64,000 nt of DNA, taken from NCBI GenBank assembly GCA_948099385.1, contig CANUEZ040000198.1, forward strand, positions 2,680,501-2,744,500, written 5' to 3'. The position numbers and the translations under genes are program-made. The first letter of the stretch is position 1. The number at the start of each line of letters is the position of its first letter. Of this stretch, positions 36,191 to 49,559 are shown in pieces. The notes beneath the pieces are model-generated. The model was not told the DNA's origin. It ran no database searches and worked only from the letters and a program-made list of their open reading frames with translations. The DNA comes from Fasciola hepatica (Eukaryota; Platyhelminthes; Trematoda; Plagiorchiida; Fasciolidae).

Positions 36191-37007
36191 TAAAGCGTAA
36201 CTGCATATCAGTTAAATGTAATGAACCGGAGTCAGTTATACTAAGCATGGGAACCATTCATTCCAAGAATATGGTTAAAATCGGTATGAAGTCACAGCTG
36301 GAATGCTCAATGTAACAGACGAATATGTCTGTTAAGTTGCAATATCGAATCTGAATCACGTCTCGTACTGAGCAATGCGTATCTCAAAACTAATTCCAAA
36401 TAATTGAGTTCGACATTGCCCACAATTCTCGACGTTAGCGTGAAACAATCATGAAAACAGTTACGAGATACTCACACCTTTGACATTCAGCTTGTTGCAC
36501 TAGCCAGCCGATATACCAGTATAAAAAATGACGACAACAGTTTAGTCTCAAGAAAATGAGACATGAACAGAAAGGGTTATAACAAATTAACTGTCAAATT
36601 GTAAGTGTATTCAAAAGAAAAAATCTGTATACTTCATCAGGCCAGGTCGGTTGATTATTTCGTCGGAACAGCCAAACAGAAACCCGGACAATCAACGGTC
36701 ACATGGTAAGGGTTCGTAATGCTTGTTTGCTAAATTAGTTTTTTCAACGTTTCTCTATCATTTTTATCTTCTTCAAGGGTCAGGTTTTGGTGTTCGTTTG
36801 CGTTTGTTTTCAACCTGCAGACCATCGACTTCAACGTAACGCTGTTAGGGCTGATCCACTATCTCTTGGCCGCTTGGCTTTGCCATCACATACACACACA
36901 CAAATTAACATGGAAAATGGTTGACGATTCATTAATCTAAACTCTGCATCGTAGCATTGGTTTACGCTCCAATCCACTTCGGAGGCACCAAGCACAAAAG
37001 AAATTTA
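36191..37007. other. Unassigned gap
   Basis: The Penelope-like reading frame stops being recognisable near 36190 and nothing else could be identified before the 37.0-kb repeat. A short cacacacaca-type run lies near 36895. Confidence 0.4.
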
Positions 37008-37275
37008 GAAACTATCACATTGATTTGCGGAAACATCACATAGACTTAAAAAATTGAAAGTTTAAATTGTGAACTAGACGCAATGGTTTATTTTTGCATC
37101 GGTAAAGCGTATGTCATTGGTCAGTTGGCCACAAGGCTCTCTGGCTGACCATTGTCTATTGCGAATGTCTGCTTTGCCGCGCTTTTCCCGTGCTAAAGTG
37201 GCACAGACCTCAGTCGTGCAATTAGTCGCGCTCACTAACGGACGTCGATTCGGTGGATCAGTGGGGTCATGCGAC
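37008..37275 (+). repeat. Unnamed 270-bp repeat, copy A (inverted to copy B)
   Basis: It matches the reverse complement of 40462-40735 along its length: attgatttgc, gcaatggttta, gcatcggtaa, cattggtcag, tggccacaag, ctgaccattgtctattg and cccgtgctaaagtggcacag are shared in order, by eye at roughly 80 percent. The ORFs across it on both strands lack known motifs. It could be an unnamed interspersed repeat or the terminal inverted repeat of a 3.7-kb element. Confidence 0.85.
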
Positions 37276-38639
37276 CTGAGCCACAAAAATCGATCTGTCC
37301 TCATCCTAGCAATGGAAGCGTCAGTGGATTGCGTTAGACGCCTTTGGGCTAGTCAGAACATTTCGGCCATCCAGCAGACGAAGTGGGCATTCGGTTCTTC
37401 AAAACGATGCAGAAACGAATATATATAAATTACGGTAATTCGGGAAATAGCTTGGCACTACGCCGTGTTGGATAATAACTGATAGGTTTTTAAATTCCCA
37501 CCTTGGAATGTGATTTCTCATCGAACGTGTTTATTATATGTATATGTGTAAAGAATATGTGCAATAAGCAAAGTTTCGTGTTAGCGAAGTATAGCGTCAA
37601 AAGCTCCTCATAAATATGTATCCTGAACATCAACATAAAAGCACGAATCCAACTAAATATAACCCATAGCATCTCACGTTGAAATCGGAAAATCCTTGTA
37701 CCACTTCACCTGAAGGGGTTTATTTTTAACCCGTAGTCAGTAGACTCTATTAGATCAAATGGAAGCCTCCTATTTCGGATAAAACTTCAGACAGCTGAGT
37801 ACGCATTAATTCGGAAGCGGTGGGGAAAATGTTGATGAGTTTAGTGTATTCTATCATCTTTGTTGTTATAAAATAATACTCTGTCTTTCAGCTCGGTGAA
37901 GCGCCTGAAATATTGTACGTTTATGTGCTTCCCTACTCAAAATTAAAGGGTCTGGAGTTCAACTAACCTTGATAGTGCATTGAATCTTTGAGCAAGTAGG
38001 TCTTTAAAAACGCAACAAGATTGCAATTTTTTTGTAACTGGCTACAATCGCGCTGAAATTGACAACACTCAAGGCAACTACTGTTGCCAAAACTGTTAGG
38101 AAAACGTGAAATTTTTAAGGTTTATTGGTGTATTAGCTCTGATTTCAGACAAGTAGTGATTAAATGCACGCGGAGAATCGTTCTCATTCGGTCAGCCAGT
38201 ACTAATAAAATCCCAGTACCGCAAGGCGCAAACGTTTCGCAAAATCTTCTCAAATGCAATCAGAGTAAAGTACATCGAACTGACAAGACGAATCATCTGC
38301 TGTATTTCTCAAAATGTAGGACCCATTCTTATATCATTTTGTCTAAAAATCGGAATGTGACCTATTTTGAGAGGTTGAAATCCAGAAAGATAGAATGAAG
38401 ACCTAATCCCTCGCGCACAACGGAATAGTTAATTTTTTGCTGGTTCGATGCCTGTGGCAAAATGCGTTCTCATTATTATGAAGTCCTGACAGAAGAGTCG
38501 CAATAGGTTAAGAGGTCTCCTTTTAAGCACAGTCCGCGGAAACCTTTGAGTTGCTTGAGGTAATTCATGTTTTATTTTTCAGTACACATGGAAATTTTCA
38601 TACTTCTTCTGTTACTCCTGCTTTTTAATATGACACAAC
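37276..38639. other. Unassigned sequence inside the inverted pair
   Basis: No transposase or other domain was recognised. A 104-codon plus-strand ORF (38084-38398) is basic and unassigned. Confidence 0.4.
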
Positions 38640-39080
38640 TGTTCAGTAGATTTGCCCGCAAGCTGCCAAGGCTGCGATAAGTCGCTCATCGTAGCCCACA
38701 AACCATGACGACCGTGGAAGTCCGCTGCCTAAACCCATGACGTAGTTTGTCTAATCATTGGTCAGTTCACATGCAGTTGTGGTAACACGCAGACTGAAGC
38801 GATCGGTGTCTGTCAGAGAATAGAGGAGCATGTGCCGAAATGGCTTATGTAGTTTTGCATCATCCCTCGCCCAGACAGAAAACGACCACGAGCAACCCTT
38901 CTTCAGCGGTAGCGAAACAATCTGTGACCTTCGTCACCAGATTGATCTAATGACTGCACAAAATGGGAACTCAGGACTCATGGCCTTTTGTAAAGCTGTG
39001 TTCAGAACGGGACTCAAGCCCTCGATGTGGACTGCTTTTCCAATGAACAAACTTCGATTTTTTTCAAGTCTTCATTGATA
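38640..39080 (+). mobile_element. Second GIY-YIG element fragment, probably Penelope-like
   Basis: On the plus strand, FTCSCGNTQTEAIG followed by QRIEEHVPKWL (about 38.77-38.85 kb) has the layout of the GIY-YIG core seen in a different Penelope-like lineage (F-T-C-x-C-G, Y-I-G-R-T, E-H-x-P-x-W). The Y-I-G-R-T segment is damaged. After a stop, another frame (38830-39078) carries LMAFCKAVFRTGLKPSMWT and KLRFFSSLH, the usual tail. It shares no obvious sequence with the 35-kb fragment, so two lineages are present. Confidence 0.65.
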
Positions 39081-40461
39081 TCTAATAGACTGTGGATGAA
39101 TTGATCGATCCGGAAAATAGTGTATTTTTTTGCATAAACTTATATAATTTCTTTTACAATTCGATGAAAAACATCCAGTCAAAATTTATCTCATTCAGAT
39201 TTCATTTTTAAATAAAATAGAATCAAAATGACTGAGATTTATGTATCGAGATAAGTGCATTTCACAGGTTTGACGTTTTGTTTCTCAGAATACGGTAATC
39301 TCTAGGCCCTTCCTGAATTCGACTTCAGAAAAGGAATCAGTATTTATGGTTGCATTGTTTGTGAGTATGGGGGGAAAGATCAAGAAATGTCAATACCACC
39401 CAGTATCAGTGCCGTACCGACTAACTGCTTGAATGGTATCCAGTGCTTTGAGTATCAAGAGAGTAGGGTTTGAAATAAAATCCCATAGAAGAACCGTGGT
39501 ACGGCCTGATTTCGGAGAAACTCCGCATCTGCAAAACAGATTGGGTATATCAATGGTAATCGAGTCGAGTACATTGTCTGACACACTACTGGTATTGGAA
39601 TGTATACATCTTTCATCGGATCGGAGTCTACGCGTTTTTGCGCTGGGCTCGACGGTACTGAGAGCATGATTGACAGTTAGTTGATTCAAAGAACTCAGCC
39701 ACTATGGCATGATTCATACTATAGTAGGTACCGGTAACCCGGGAACTTTATTGTGGAAACTAGCAAACAAACAATTCGCCCTTCCAAACAATCGTCTTAT
39801 TGAAGTTGACAAATAGAGAATAATGAAATCACTGCGAAATCGTCGTAGCCCAGTGAACCGGGCTGAATGCGTCCTCGTGGAAACCACCAGAAGCTGCCTA
39901 TCATGACCAATGCTGCTTAAAGCGCGGATAAAGTCAAACAGAACTCAGGTCGAGTGTGGTATATTTTCACCAAGGCCGACTTGAAAACCTGTGCATGAAA
40001 ACTACACCCCAGTAAACAAGGTCTGCACTACTCAATGACGAGGAAGCTTGAGGTTAAACCACTCAATCTAAGCCCTATATTTCTGTCTCAGTAACCACAA
40101 TCGATCTTACTGTGTTCAACGAATGCCAATATGAATTTCGACTGAACAGCCTCACCAATTCACGTTGGTAACCAGAATCTCACAGACCGGTCCCTTGACT
40201 AAGCTCTGAGTCACATCAGATGTCGTCGTCCCTCCTCACGTTTTCTGGCCATTGGGACGTGAAGGCCTTGTTCACTGGCGGTAGTATTCCTGCATGAGAA
40301 CTCTGAGTGCATTAGTGAAAGTTAAGTATCAGTTTGACCTCATGCCGTCTCACGGTGTGTGCCATAAACAGCGTTGGCCGTGTCAGCACCATAGGCGAGA
40401 AGTGCCTAGTGGTTTCTATGATGCATTATTCAATCTGGTTCACACCTTACTCCTGGATGAC
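39081..40461. other. Unassigned sequence inside the inverted pair
   Basis: Overlapping ORFs at 39390-39689 on both strands and one at 40294-40500 (plus) have no recognisable domain. No transposase motif was seen between the inverted 270-bp repeats. Confidence 0.4.
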
Positions 40462-40735
40462 ATGACTTCAGTGATCCACCGAATCGACTTTCGTTTGTGA
40501 GCTCGACTAATTGCACGACTGAGGTCTGTGCCACTTTAGCACGGGAAGAGAATGGTAAAACAGGTATTCACAATAGACAATGGTCAGCTAAAGAGGCTTG
40601 TGGCCACCTGACCAATGAAAAACGCCTTACCGATGCAAAATAAACCATTGCGTGTAGTTCACAAATTTAATTTATGGTTGTCTATGTCCGTGTGATGTTT
40701 TTTGCAAATCAATGAAACATTTTCGCAAACGAATG
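40462..40735 (-). repeat. Unnamed 270-bp repeat, copy B
   Basis: This is the inverted partner of 37008-37275; see there for shared words. It diverges at both ends (about 40462 and 40735), which limits the unit to about 270 bp. Confidence 0.85.
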
Positions 40736-40909
40736 TGGTCATTTCTCAGATCAATCTCAAAGCGGTAAAGAATAAATGACGAATACGGAGCATGTTCTTA
40801 CTATACTAGGTGGAAGGATAGTCGGTTTCGATGGACCTTGTTCTCTGAAGTAAAGTTATAAATTAAAGTTTGGTGCATGGAGAGGAAGGAACTCTATAAT
40901 TTGTGTGTT

Positions 40910-40913
<4 letters not shown>

Positions 40914-40958
<45 letters not shown>
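40914..40958. repeat. AT microsatellite
   Basis: A pure (AT)n run of about 45 bp. On its right it borders gtgatgagagttgaactccc, which is not the hairpin-arm repeat found beside the other AT tracts. Confidence 0.95.
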
Positions 40959-40961
<3 letters not shown>

Positions 40962-43900
40962 GATGAGAGTTGAACTCCCACCGTCACGACCGTTAGTCTA
41001 TGGGGTTTTTCGGGATTCTGTCGGTGATTAATAGCTTCCTCCGTTTGATTCGTTCCCTTCTTGAGTGAAGTATCACTGTCACCTCTGTCCTATTCACTTT
41101 TAACTATCGGTGAACAGGTTCATTGGCGTTTTGGACACAGCCGAACTCTGCATTCTACGCTAAGAATACAGTCATGCTGTTTAGAACCTCTTGGTATGTA
41201 ATCATTTTTTTTCGTGTAATCATGTATTAAAGGACGCAAAATCTCATTAAATGTAAATAGTTGATAATAAAATAAAAAAAATGGAAACATCACAATTCTG
41301 ACTTTGTCTTTTTTGACCAAAAGTATGTGATTGTGATAGGTAAAATTTGCAGTAGATAGAATTTCACTTTTTGTAAGAAATGAGTCCCATTATTTAGTGT
41401 TCTTTTTTCATCTTATTTCACTTATTGCTCTTGAAGTGTGTGATTCGGCACTGCCATCGATCGTCGATCGGTCTTGTTTCGTCGACGTATAGATCACTGT
41501 ATGTCAGTTGCAACGAACAGTACACGAACAGTACACTATTCACAAAGTGATCCAAGGTTTTATTGAAAGTTGATTTTCAATGATGGACTGTTTGAAATAT
41601 CATATTCATGTTGGCAATGTTTTATCTAGAAGTATCGATAAAATAAATCCCTGTTGATGATAGCATATCTTTCAAGCAAAACGCTACCTTTCTAATAAAC
41701 ATGAGAATCCATTCAAAACCAGAATTTCGGATAACGCTCTGGGGAACAGCGAATGAACATCACTTTTAGAAATTTTTTTAAGGATGGAAAATGAATATAC
41801 TCAGGACAAGTCCCTGTAGAAATTTCACTGATATGAACACAACTTCTACTTTTTTGGATTTCCCATACGTTAATTTGTTCCCCATTACCTCATGAAATTT
41901 GTTAAACATTCCTCAATTTAATTTGAAGGTGATTTATTGCATAAAAATACGTCAACGTGGAGCTTAAATGTTCGAAACTGGTTGATCGTGGACTGCTGAT
42001 GACTTATCAAACCATCACAGCAGAACTGCTAATGATATTTCTCAACACTACTGAATATCATGATTCATTATACAGTATCCACGTCTAACTGGCTAATAAA
42101 ACCCATAAGAGCCCTATACACCTATTACATCCTGGATAGGATTTATCAGCCTTGCGTTCGAACGACTTCTCTTTGGCTTTAGAATAAAATCCTTGAAACG
42201 TTTTTAGCATGCGAAATTATCCAAAATCACTGAGTTTGAGTGTCAATACTGCATATTCAATTATATTATCCAACAGTACCGTATCGTCAGACAATCACGT
42301 CCTCTGTCACCGACAGTTTCGGGATTATGCGCGTCAATCGCCTGACCTCACCAATTTTCACAACAAAAGCTAGAACGGTTTTTTACGATCAGGTAATCTA
42401 ATTTCCCGTCACAGTAATAAGATATTTGGTAAATGATCTGACGATGCGAGTTACTCAAATAAGCTTCCCTTTAAACTTGGATAATCTCAAACTTGTACAT
42501 CCAGTAGAATGTAAACGAATGATAAGTGCCATCGAACAGCACTCCTTGGATGCGGGCCTCTTCTCATCATCTTGTTTGTCAGTAGCTCGAATGAGGTGTA
42601 GCTTAGGAACCACTAGCTTATTGCACGTTCCTTTCCCATTTTTGCTTTCCTTGCTTGCAAATATCAGTCCTAATTTGTCAACAAACTCGTGAGTCAGTCA
42701 AAACCCCAATACAAGCAAGTCCTTCTTATGTGGTCGCGGGCGACGAAGCGGAAAAGTGAATTGATGGTCACATGAGGTAAATAGTAAATTCCGATTGGTT
42801 AGAGAACAGAGTGAAAAAGGGGGTGCGATTGTTTGGTTTGCGCACACATACGCCCTAGAGTACCATAGAATGAATAAGGAAAAGTAGCTCATCGAACTGA
42901 CGGTCCCCTCACCGTAAAAGACACAACAGAATTTATTTTCTAAAAAGATTTTCGAAGGAGAAACCCATGTTTCAAGTGGGTAATGGGAGGTTCGAAACAA
43001 AATATTTATGTGAATTTGTGTGACTATCCATGGAAAGACAAATTGGACATCGATACATTTTTTCATGAATCGGTGTTTCGTCAAAGCCTCCACATCCTAT
43101 TTCAACCGAGGTGTTGTGACATGCGGTGTGTGCAATTCACTGAAAGTACAAAACGAAAGTATTCGAGATGAATAAACGGTCACTGTTGTAGTGTTTTGGA
43201 TAGGATGCTGCTTAGTGAAATCAAACACGTCTGCGGCAAGTGAACCATCAATGTCACTCCTATTCTCAAAGAGACGATGTGCATTAGCAGTGTCTATCAA
43301 GTGGCACTGTCCGTCGGGATGAAAGCCGCAGTTGCAATTAAGTTGTGCCATTACTTAATGGCGGTAAGTGGCTTGTTTATTCAGGTAGTTAATAAAATGT
43401 AGTCGCATGACGTGCATTTTTTTATCGCAGTCATTGTCGGTGTACCTATGCGAAGAACTGACCCAATTCGAGTACCACGTGATATGAATTTTGTGAGTGT
43501 ATGAGCGTGTTCGCGTGTTTGCTTGGTATTGATATTGGTATTGATATTGATAAGATTACAAATAACCGATGAAGAACCTATGTACTATGCATTTTCCAGT
43601 TTCAGAAGGCGATGACAAATTTCAAAATCTGAAATCACAGGAAAAACTGAATGTTCAGAAAAAAAGAACCCCAGTGTACGAAGAATCACATCGAAATTCT
43701 GACTCAAATTCTATACGAACATGGATGGAGAACAAATTATTACGCATTTTCTGATGGCATTAGTACGAAGTCAGGTCAGTTGTCTGTTTCTGCACACCGA
43801 TCTAACAGAACGCACAACTAGTATTGTATAATATGGATTTCAACAACTGTGGTAATGATGAACTGAACGATAATTTTGGTTTGTCTGTTGTATCGTAACT

Positions 43901-46900
43901 TTATGAGAATTTCCTAAAGAGCGGGAAGGATAATCACGAGATTATCACAGAATAAGACACAATTAGCACATTGTACTGCTTCGCCATTTGACACTGAATA
44001 TAACAGATATATTTATCTTCAAAATTCCGTATCGAAATGAGAAGATTAGTGAGACTCTCGAAGTAAGCTTCAGATGAAGCACGCCTCCGAAATATGTCGT
44101 TTGTACAAACGACAGCATCATCTGATAAAATGTCTCAGCCGCTGCTTAGGTTGAAATCATTCTAATGTCAAAAAAGATTGTTTTCTTACGACCAACAAGT
44201 GTTGGTCAAAAAACCAGAAAAATATTTAATGGGAAAACTCTCATGACTTCTGACTCCTTTATCGTAGAGTTCTGCGGATCATGGTGTTTCCCGTCGCAGC
44301 AATCTAGATCCAGTGCTGGATAAGCGAGTGTGTATTTATGGCCGTTGGGTAGGGAAAAATGAGGTATAACAATTTAAACTTCTGGTAAGAAAATAGCGAA
44401 AGCTTCCGGATATACACTGGACGTGTCCCAGAGTCTAAACCCGCTGACCCGTGGCCCCAAGTTCTCCGCTTTCAAATACTGAAGAAAGGAAACGACAGTC
44501 CATGTCCCATTACACACACTTCAGTACCACTCAGAAAGTCACGTATTAGTATTTCGGACGTAAACCAATTCGCCTACCGAAACAGTGAACTACCCTGGCT
44601 CCCGGTATTTGTTTTTCTGAGTCACTTGTGTCATTCGTCGATCAGGAGAACAAACACATCCATGTTTGTTTCCGGGAATATAAAATGCCTTAACTTCACA
44701 CATCAGTGAGTGTGCTTTCTATTGATTTTAGATCAAAAGGGAAGTCCCCGATACTCCATAAATGATGAAGGGAATATACACGGAATTCTTTTCAATGTAC
44801 ATATTGTAGTGGTCACAGTTCCTTGACAGACCCTGAAAATGCCGATTCAGTTCAATTTCTAATTTGGTGACCTCCTATCTAGTTCATCATCCTTCAGCGA
44901 CAAATAAATCGATGATGTTGTGCTGGTTCTAAATTCTGAAACAGTGATAATCACAGTCCAACTGAACAGTCTATTTCTGTGATGATGACGTGATCTGATG
45001 CAGTCAGTTTACCCCTAACCCAAACAAAGGAATAGACGTACTGTCTTCAGTTGATTGTAAATTATTGTCACAGAAATAAATAATCCAACAGTGATGATAG
45101 ACAGTCAAATGTTGAAGGACATTGGTGCTATAGACACGTTGATGTACTCTTTTCACCAAAATCAAAAGTTTGCCCATAATTTACGAATACATTCTTAAGG
45201 TAAGAGAATCGACATTTCACACCACCTGCTTGGGATCTCTACGAATTCCAACTCCAATCTCTTCTCAGTCTACTCTTTTTTGTGCCATCTCACTGACTTC
45301 ACTACAACTCTGTAATTTCCCCTGGTTTGATTGTCCAGGACTTTCTGTCAATCAAGAGCATTGCTAAATGAATATCTTTATCGTAACTCAAGTTTTTGAA
45401 TTTCATGTAAAGAATCAACTTAACTGCATGTGAATTGATATGCTTTACGGTGCTTTCCGATGAAACACACCCGCTGAGCTCGTATCTGTATCACGCTCGC
45501 AAGATTTCCAACCCCGCTACACGTAGTGATTCAGCAGCTGCCACACGTGATACGGCCAGGTAAAGCTTCGTAACCACAAACACGGATGAGCCCCAACCGA
45601 ATAGGATCACCGTGGAGGATCCTGGCGAAAGCTCCCTGTGATTGGTCATCTTTGATTCTACGAATCACCTTCTCTAATTAAACGTTTTTACACGAACCCA
45701 CTCTGCAATACAACTAAAGTGCTATTTGGCGGCCCTGCTTATTTTGCTACATCCGTTCGCGTAGTCCTGGGCGGTGTGCAATTTTGATACGGACTATCAA
45801 ATCAGTTCATTACTACTAATACATGTATTTAAATTGATTTCTCCACATTTCACAATTTTTACACCAAAATGATTCCATATCTAATAAGTTGGCTGGCTTT
45901 CCAAGGGACACCAATAAAATAAGTTAGTGGAAACTCACACAACCCCCATTGTTCATTTACCATCTGGTTCTTCATTAATCAACACCGTGTATCGAGTAGT
46001 TGCGGTTTTTCTGTGCAATATTGTCATACTCATTGCCGATGCATGCAAATCGCAACTTTCCGCTTAAAATCAGCCATGATCGGACAAAATATGCACTTTC
46101 GACTTGGACTGAATTAAACATCAGAGTGATTAAAATGGACTTGCTGTGTCAACCTATACATCATCAATTCGAATGAGGGAAATACAATGGCTCTTTCTAG
46201 AAAAAAACAATGGTTAAATTTGACGATTCGGCTGGCAACTATTTTGCTCGCACTAGAAGTTGGTCCGTCGTCATCTCTGCTAAGGGTGGTTAGAGTTTTG
46301 TGCAAATCTGTATTCGAGCCACACTGTAAATCACAGCATCCCACGTCATAAAATTATCCGTTCACACTGCGTCCCCATTTTACAACTCAGAAACAGTATA
46401 AAGCTGAATACCTCATCAGCAAGTAAAAGTCACGAAAATTTGTTTAACTTCATTTCCGTATAATTATTTCAATCGCAGTAGACTCTTCATGAAGATTCAT
46501 TGGACCTTTTTTGAAAGTTTGAAATGTGATTATCTGTTTCTTCTTATTCCGGGCCAACATCTGACGAGAAATTTTCACAGAATACGACTGGATTAATAAG
46601 GTGTGAAAATCAAGTAAACATTCCATTACCAGAACTGATAGAAGATTTTATTTGCTGCAGCACTTCACACAAGGGGAACGCTCGATACAACTTCAAAATC
46701 TATTGGAGCAATGCACAGCTATTTTACTCTTGTTAGTAATCACTAGGTTCAATCCATATGCATCATGCTCCCACGGGATTTGAACCTCAGATGAACGAAA
46801 GAGAATCACATTACATATTACCACAAAGCTAATAACGATTGCTGCCAACGACATATTAAACTTACATACCACAAGATAAAGCGACCTTCCCATACTGGAT

Positions 46901-48054
46901 TTGAATAATAGCCAACGATCTCTTGCGCAAAATTGATTCCTATAATGAACAGACTGGAGCGCTTGACAAATACGGTAAAAATTGGGATAGAAGAGGAAAG
47001 TAGCACTGGCACCATATTCTGTCCGTTGGCCTCCGCATTGAATCGAGTCCATCAAGCTAGTTTATGCATATATATCTCGAGGTCTTATGATCAGAAACAG
47101 TCGACCACAAGGTCTACACCAACGATTTTCGACATAGCCTCATACTTACTTGTAATTCAATAGTTGGTTTCGTAAAAACTAAACACACTTTGGGCAGGTC
47201 TCAGACCACTGCTTTTACCTCAGTGCTTGCTAGTAACTAAAATACTGTTTTCGGTATTATTTGAACGCATTCGGTTAACTAACCCTATTCATCTTACTCT
47301 GTAGTACACACACGCACAAATATCTTGTCATGTGACACGAATTCGGGGAAATTTTGAGTAAGGCCACCAATGGTAAGTGAGTGAAAATAACAGCACGTCA
47401 TATGATCCAAATTTGAGTAGCTAATTGAATGGATGAGCCAAAAGGCTGAAGGAACTGCATCGATGTATGCATCACACAGGGCAGCGGATTGAGGAAGAAA
47501 CAGGATGTAATGCTCACCTGAATGAAAGGCATTGTCTATTTGACCCTTGACATGGTTATAGGTTCTGCTTTTTCATGAAAGCAGTGGTTAGATTTCATCC
47601 ATTCACTTTGGTGTTAACTGAGCATAGCTTTTTCCGATATGTTTATCAATAGAGACCTTAGCTTATAGATATCGCACAAATAACGTTATCTCAACAATCC
47701 GTCGTTTTAGTTTCTCGTTCCTTTTGTCCAGAGACCTTCAGTTCGCGAAAGCACCCGTCCTCGTAAACCATTTGAGCGCTCAGTTACAGCTACTACGGAA
47801 ATGATGATTGCAAACTCAGACTATCTATTCACTATGAATCATTATCCTTTATATTCCAATGGTAAACGGATGCCGGAAACCCCAAAGAGTCTAGACTGAG
47901 AACTTGTAACTCTCATTAAGAATGCTCATTTAGGAATACGAAGAAATAGGAAACCCATTATCTGACCCAGTTGTTCACTTGATTTAGCTGTGTACATGAG
48001 ACAGCAACTCCCAGGAAACCGACTAAATTTCTAATTTCACTTATCGCGTGTTGG
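40959..48054. other. Unassigned sequence
   Basis: About 7 kb without an identifiable gene. ORFs at 43093-42698 and 43351-43097 (minus) and 47055-46693 (minus) are the longest; none shows a known motif. A 12-bp tandem repeat (ggtattgatatt, just over two units) lies at about 43525-43550. The palindrome cgatcgtcgatcg occurs near 41458. Confidence 0.45.
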
Positions 48055-49548
48055 TCGATTCGTTATCAGGTGCTCCTGTTCAGGTTGATGTCGGCGTCGT
48101 TTGGAGCATTAGGGCTGAATAGGTACTACTCCGATGGATCTCAGCAACTAGTTTTCGTTGTGTAGTTCGACAGGATGGTTAAGAGCATACAACAGCAACA
48201 TACTGGTGTATCGATGCATGTTCGTCCTTCATGTGTATCCCCCGAACGTACCTCGCTTGATATCAAAGACAAATTCTACCATAAGGTTTTCCAGCTACTC
48301 CACGTCGTCCACTCTACGGCCATAACTGTTGTCAACGGCGATTTCAGTGCCCGTGTTGGGAGCCTGAACGAGATGGAAATGCCGATTTTTCATTCCAGTA
48401 GGTGGAACAGATGATGGCGATTGACTCACCTAACTTTGATCTGATTCTTGGTTATTCCTAGGAAGTGCAAGTTTCTCTAATATAAACTGGCACTGACTGA
48501 CTTTGTTTTTTCTCGCACTTTCACAGTCTTGAAACCAGTCACATTTGTATCGTTTGGAGCTGGTGTGGAATGACTCAAAACTGTCGCGCATTTTAGCTCA
48601 CGTTTGTAGAGCGGATCACATTCTTGCCCGCGCATGTTTTAGCCAAAATCTCGTCAGTGGTCGAGCTAGCACCAAAGCTCACGTGACCCACATTTGCTAG
48701 TTAACAAAAACATCGATCTGTTTTCTAAACATAGTTTTCTACCAGATTATCACTTCAGTCAAACAGCCAGGATACCGATGAGCAATGAACAGGGGTCAAG
48801 AAAGTTCCATGTGAGGCTGCTCAAATTGCCAGAGACCCATAAAGCAGAAGTGATGAATTTCTGCATTCCCAGTTGCACTGTGAGATGATTGCCGATTGAT
48901 TTCTCCGTTTTCAAGATATGATGTGCCTTAAAGATACCTCAGGTTCCATCTAATTCGGAGCCCAAGAACATACTCTGAGCAGTGAAGCATTGCGAAGTGT
49001 AAGGAGATAGAAAATACTGTAGCGATCGATTATAGCCGGTGCCTGTTCCGTTCACGAAGACCATACGTTAGGAAACTGATTAAAGAGGTTGGAGGCGCAA
49101 CGACTCAGACTCACAAGCGTTAGCTAGATTTTTGGGTGCATTATTTTGAGAAGCAGTTCAGCTTGGGTTTCTCCACAACACGTTTACGGAGTAGCTTGAT
49201 TGATAGAGTTCTAAAAGTAGATCCCAATCCTCTTAGGGGTTTCAGCTACTTTAGACGAACTGAGAATTCTAGACCTGAAGGGTTGTTTCCGCCTATTTTC
49301 CAACACAGTAGTTCAACATAGTCATCAAAGTTAACAAAATGCCTTGGTTTGATATGAGAGGAGGATCAGATTTCAATGAGCCGGTGTGAGTCCGTGGTTG
49401 TATTGACTTTGAAGAACGACAACAGGTACTCTTAAAAGAGCCGCAGGGGAATATGTCTTATTGAAGTCCCATTTAAGCTGCTCGGTGTTATTATTCTCCA
49501 CCGCTTACCTATTGCTCGCGAACTGTGCCCGCCGGGGAAATTTTGCCG
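48055..49548 (+). mobile_element. RTE-type non-LTR retrotransposon, degenerate copy 2, cut at a gypsy junction
   Basis: The plus strand shows the endonuclease (SARVGSLNEME after VVNGDF, near 48330-48375, with GDF intact), the linker lead-in (LDFWVHYFEKQFS near 49125-49160), and the first RT block (LLGVIILHRLPIARELC near 49470-49520). The RT then stops abruptly: no YADD region follows, because minus-strand gypsy sequence starts within about 20 bp. The upstream endonuclease frame begins near 48055 (WSIRAE), with an in-frame stop just after it. The copy is full of stops and frame changes. Confidence 0.8.
48175..48414 (+). pseudogene. RTE-type endonuclease fragment with intact GDF motif
   Basis: This 79-codon open stretch includes SLDIKDKFYHKVFQLLHVV followed by ITVVNGDFSARVGSLNEME, matching the conserved centre of the apurinic-type endonuclease of this family. 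The Asp of GDF is retained. The downstream continuation in other frames (near 48480-48720) carries the end of the domain in poor condition. The start codon is internal to the domain and not meaningful. Confidence 0.85.
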
Positions 49549-49559
49549 TGTTTAGACCT

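Noticed and set aside
40960..41010. accgtcacgaccg as a trematode spliced-leader gene
   Set aside because: Similarity is limited to a few bases, and no SL donor or Sm-like site follows.
46693..47055. Additional retrotransposon RT on the minus strand
   Set aside because: No RT, protease or integrase motif could be found in any frame.
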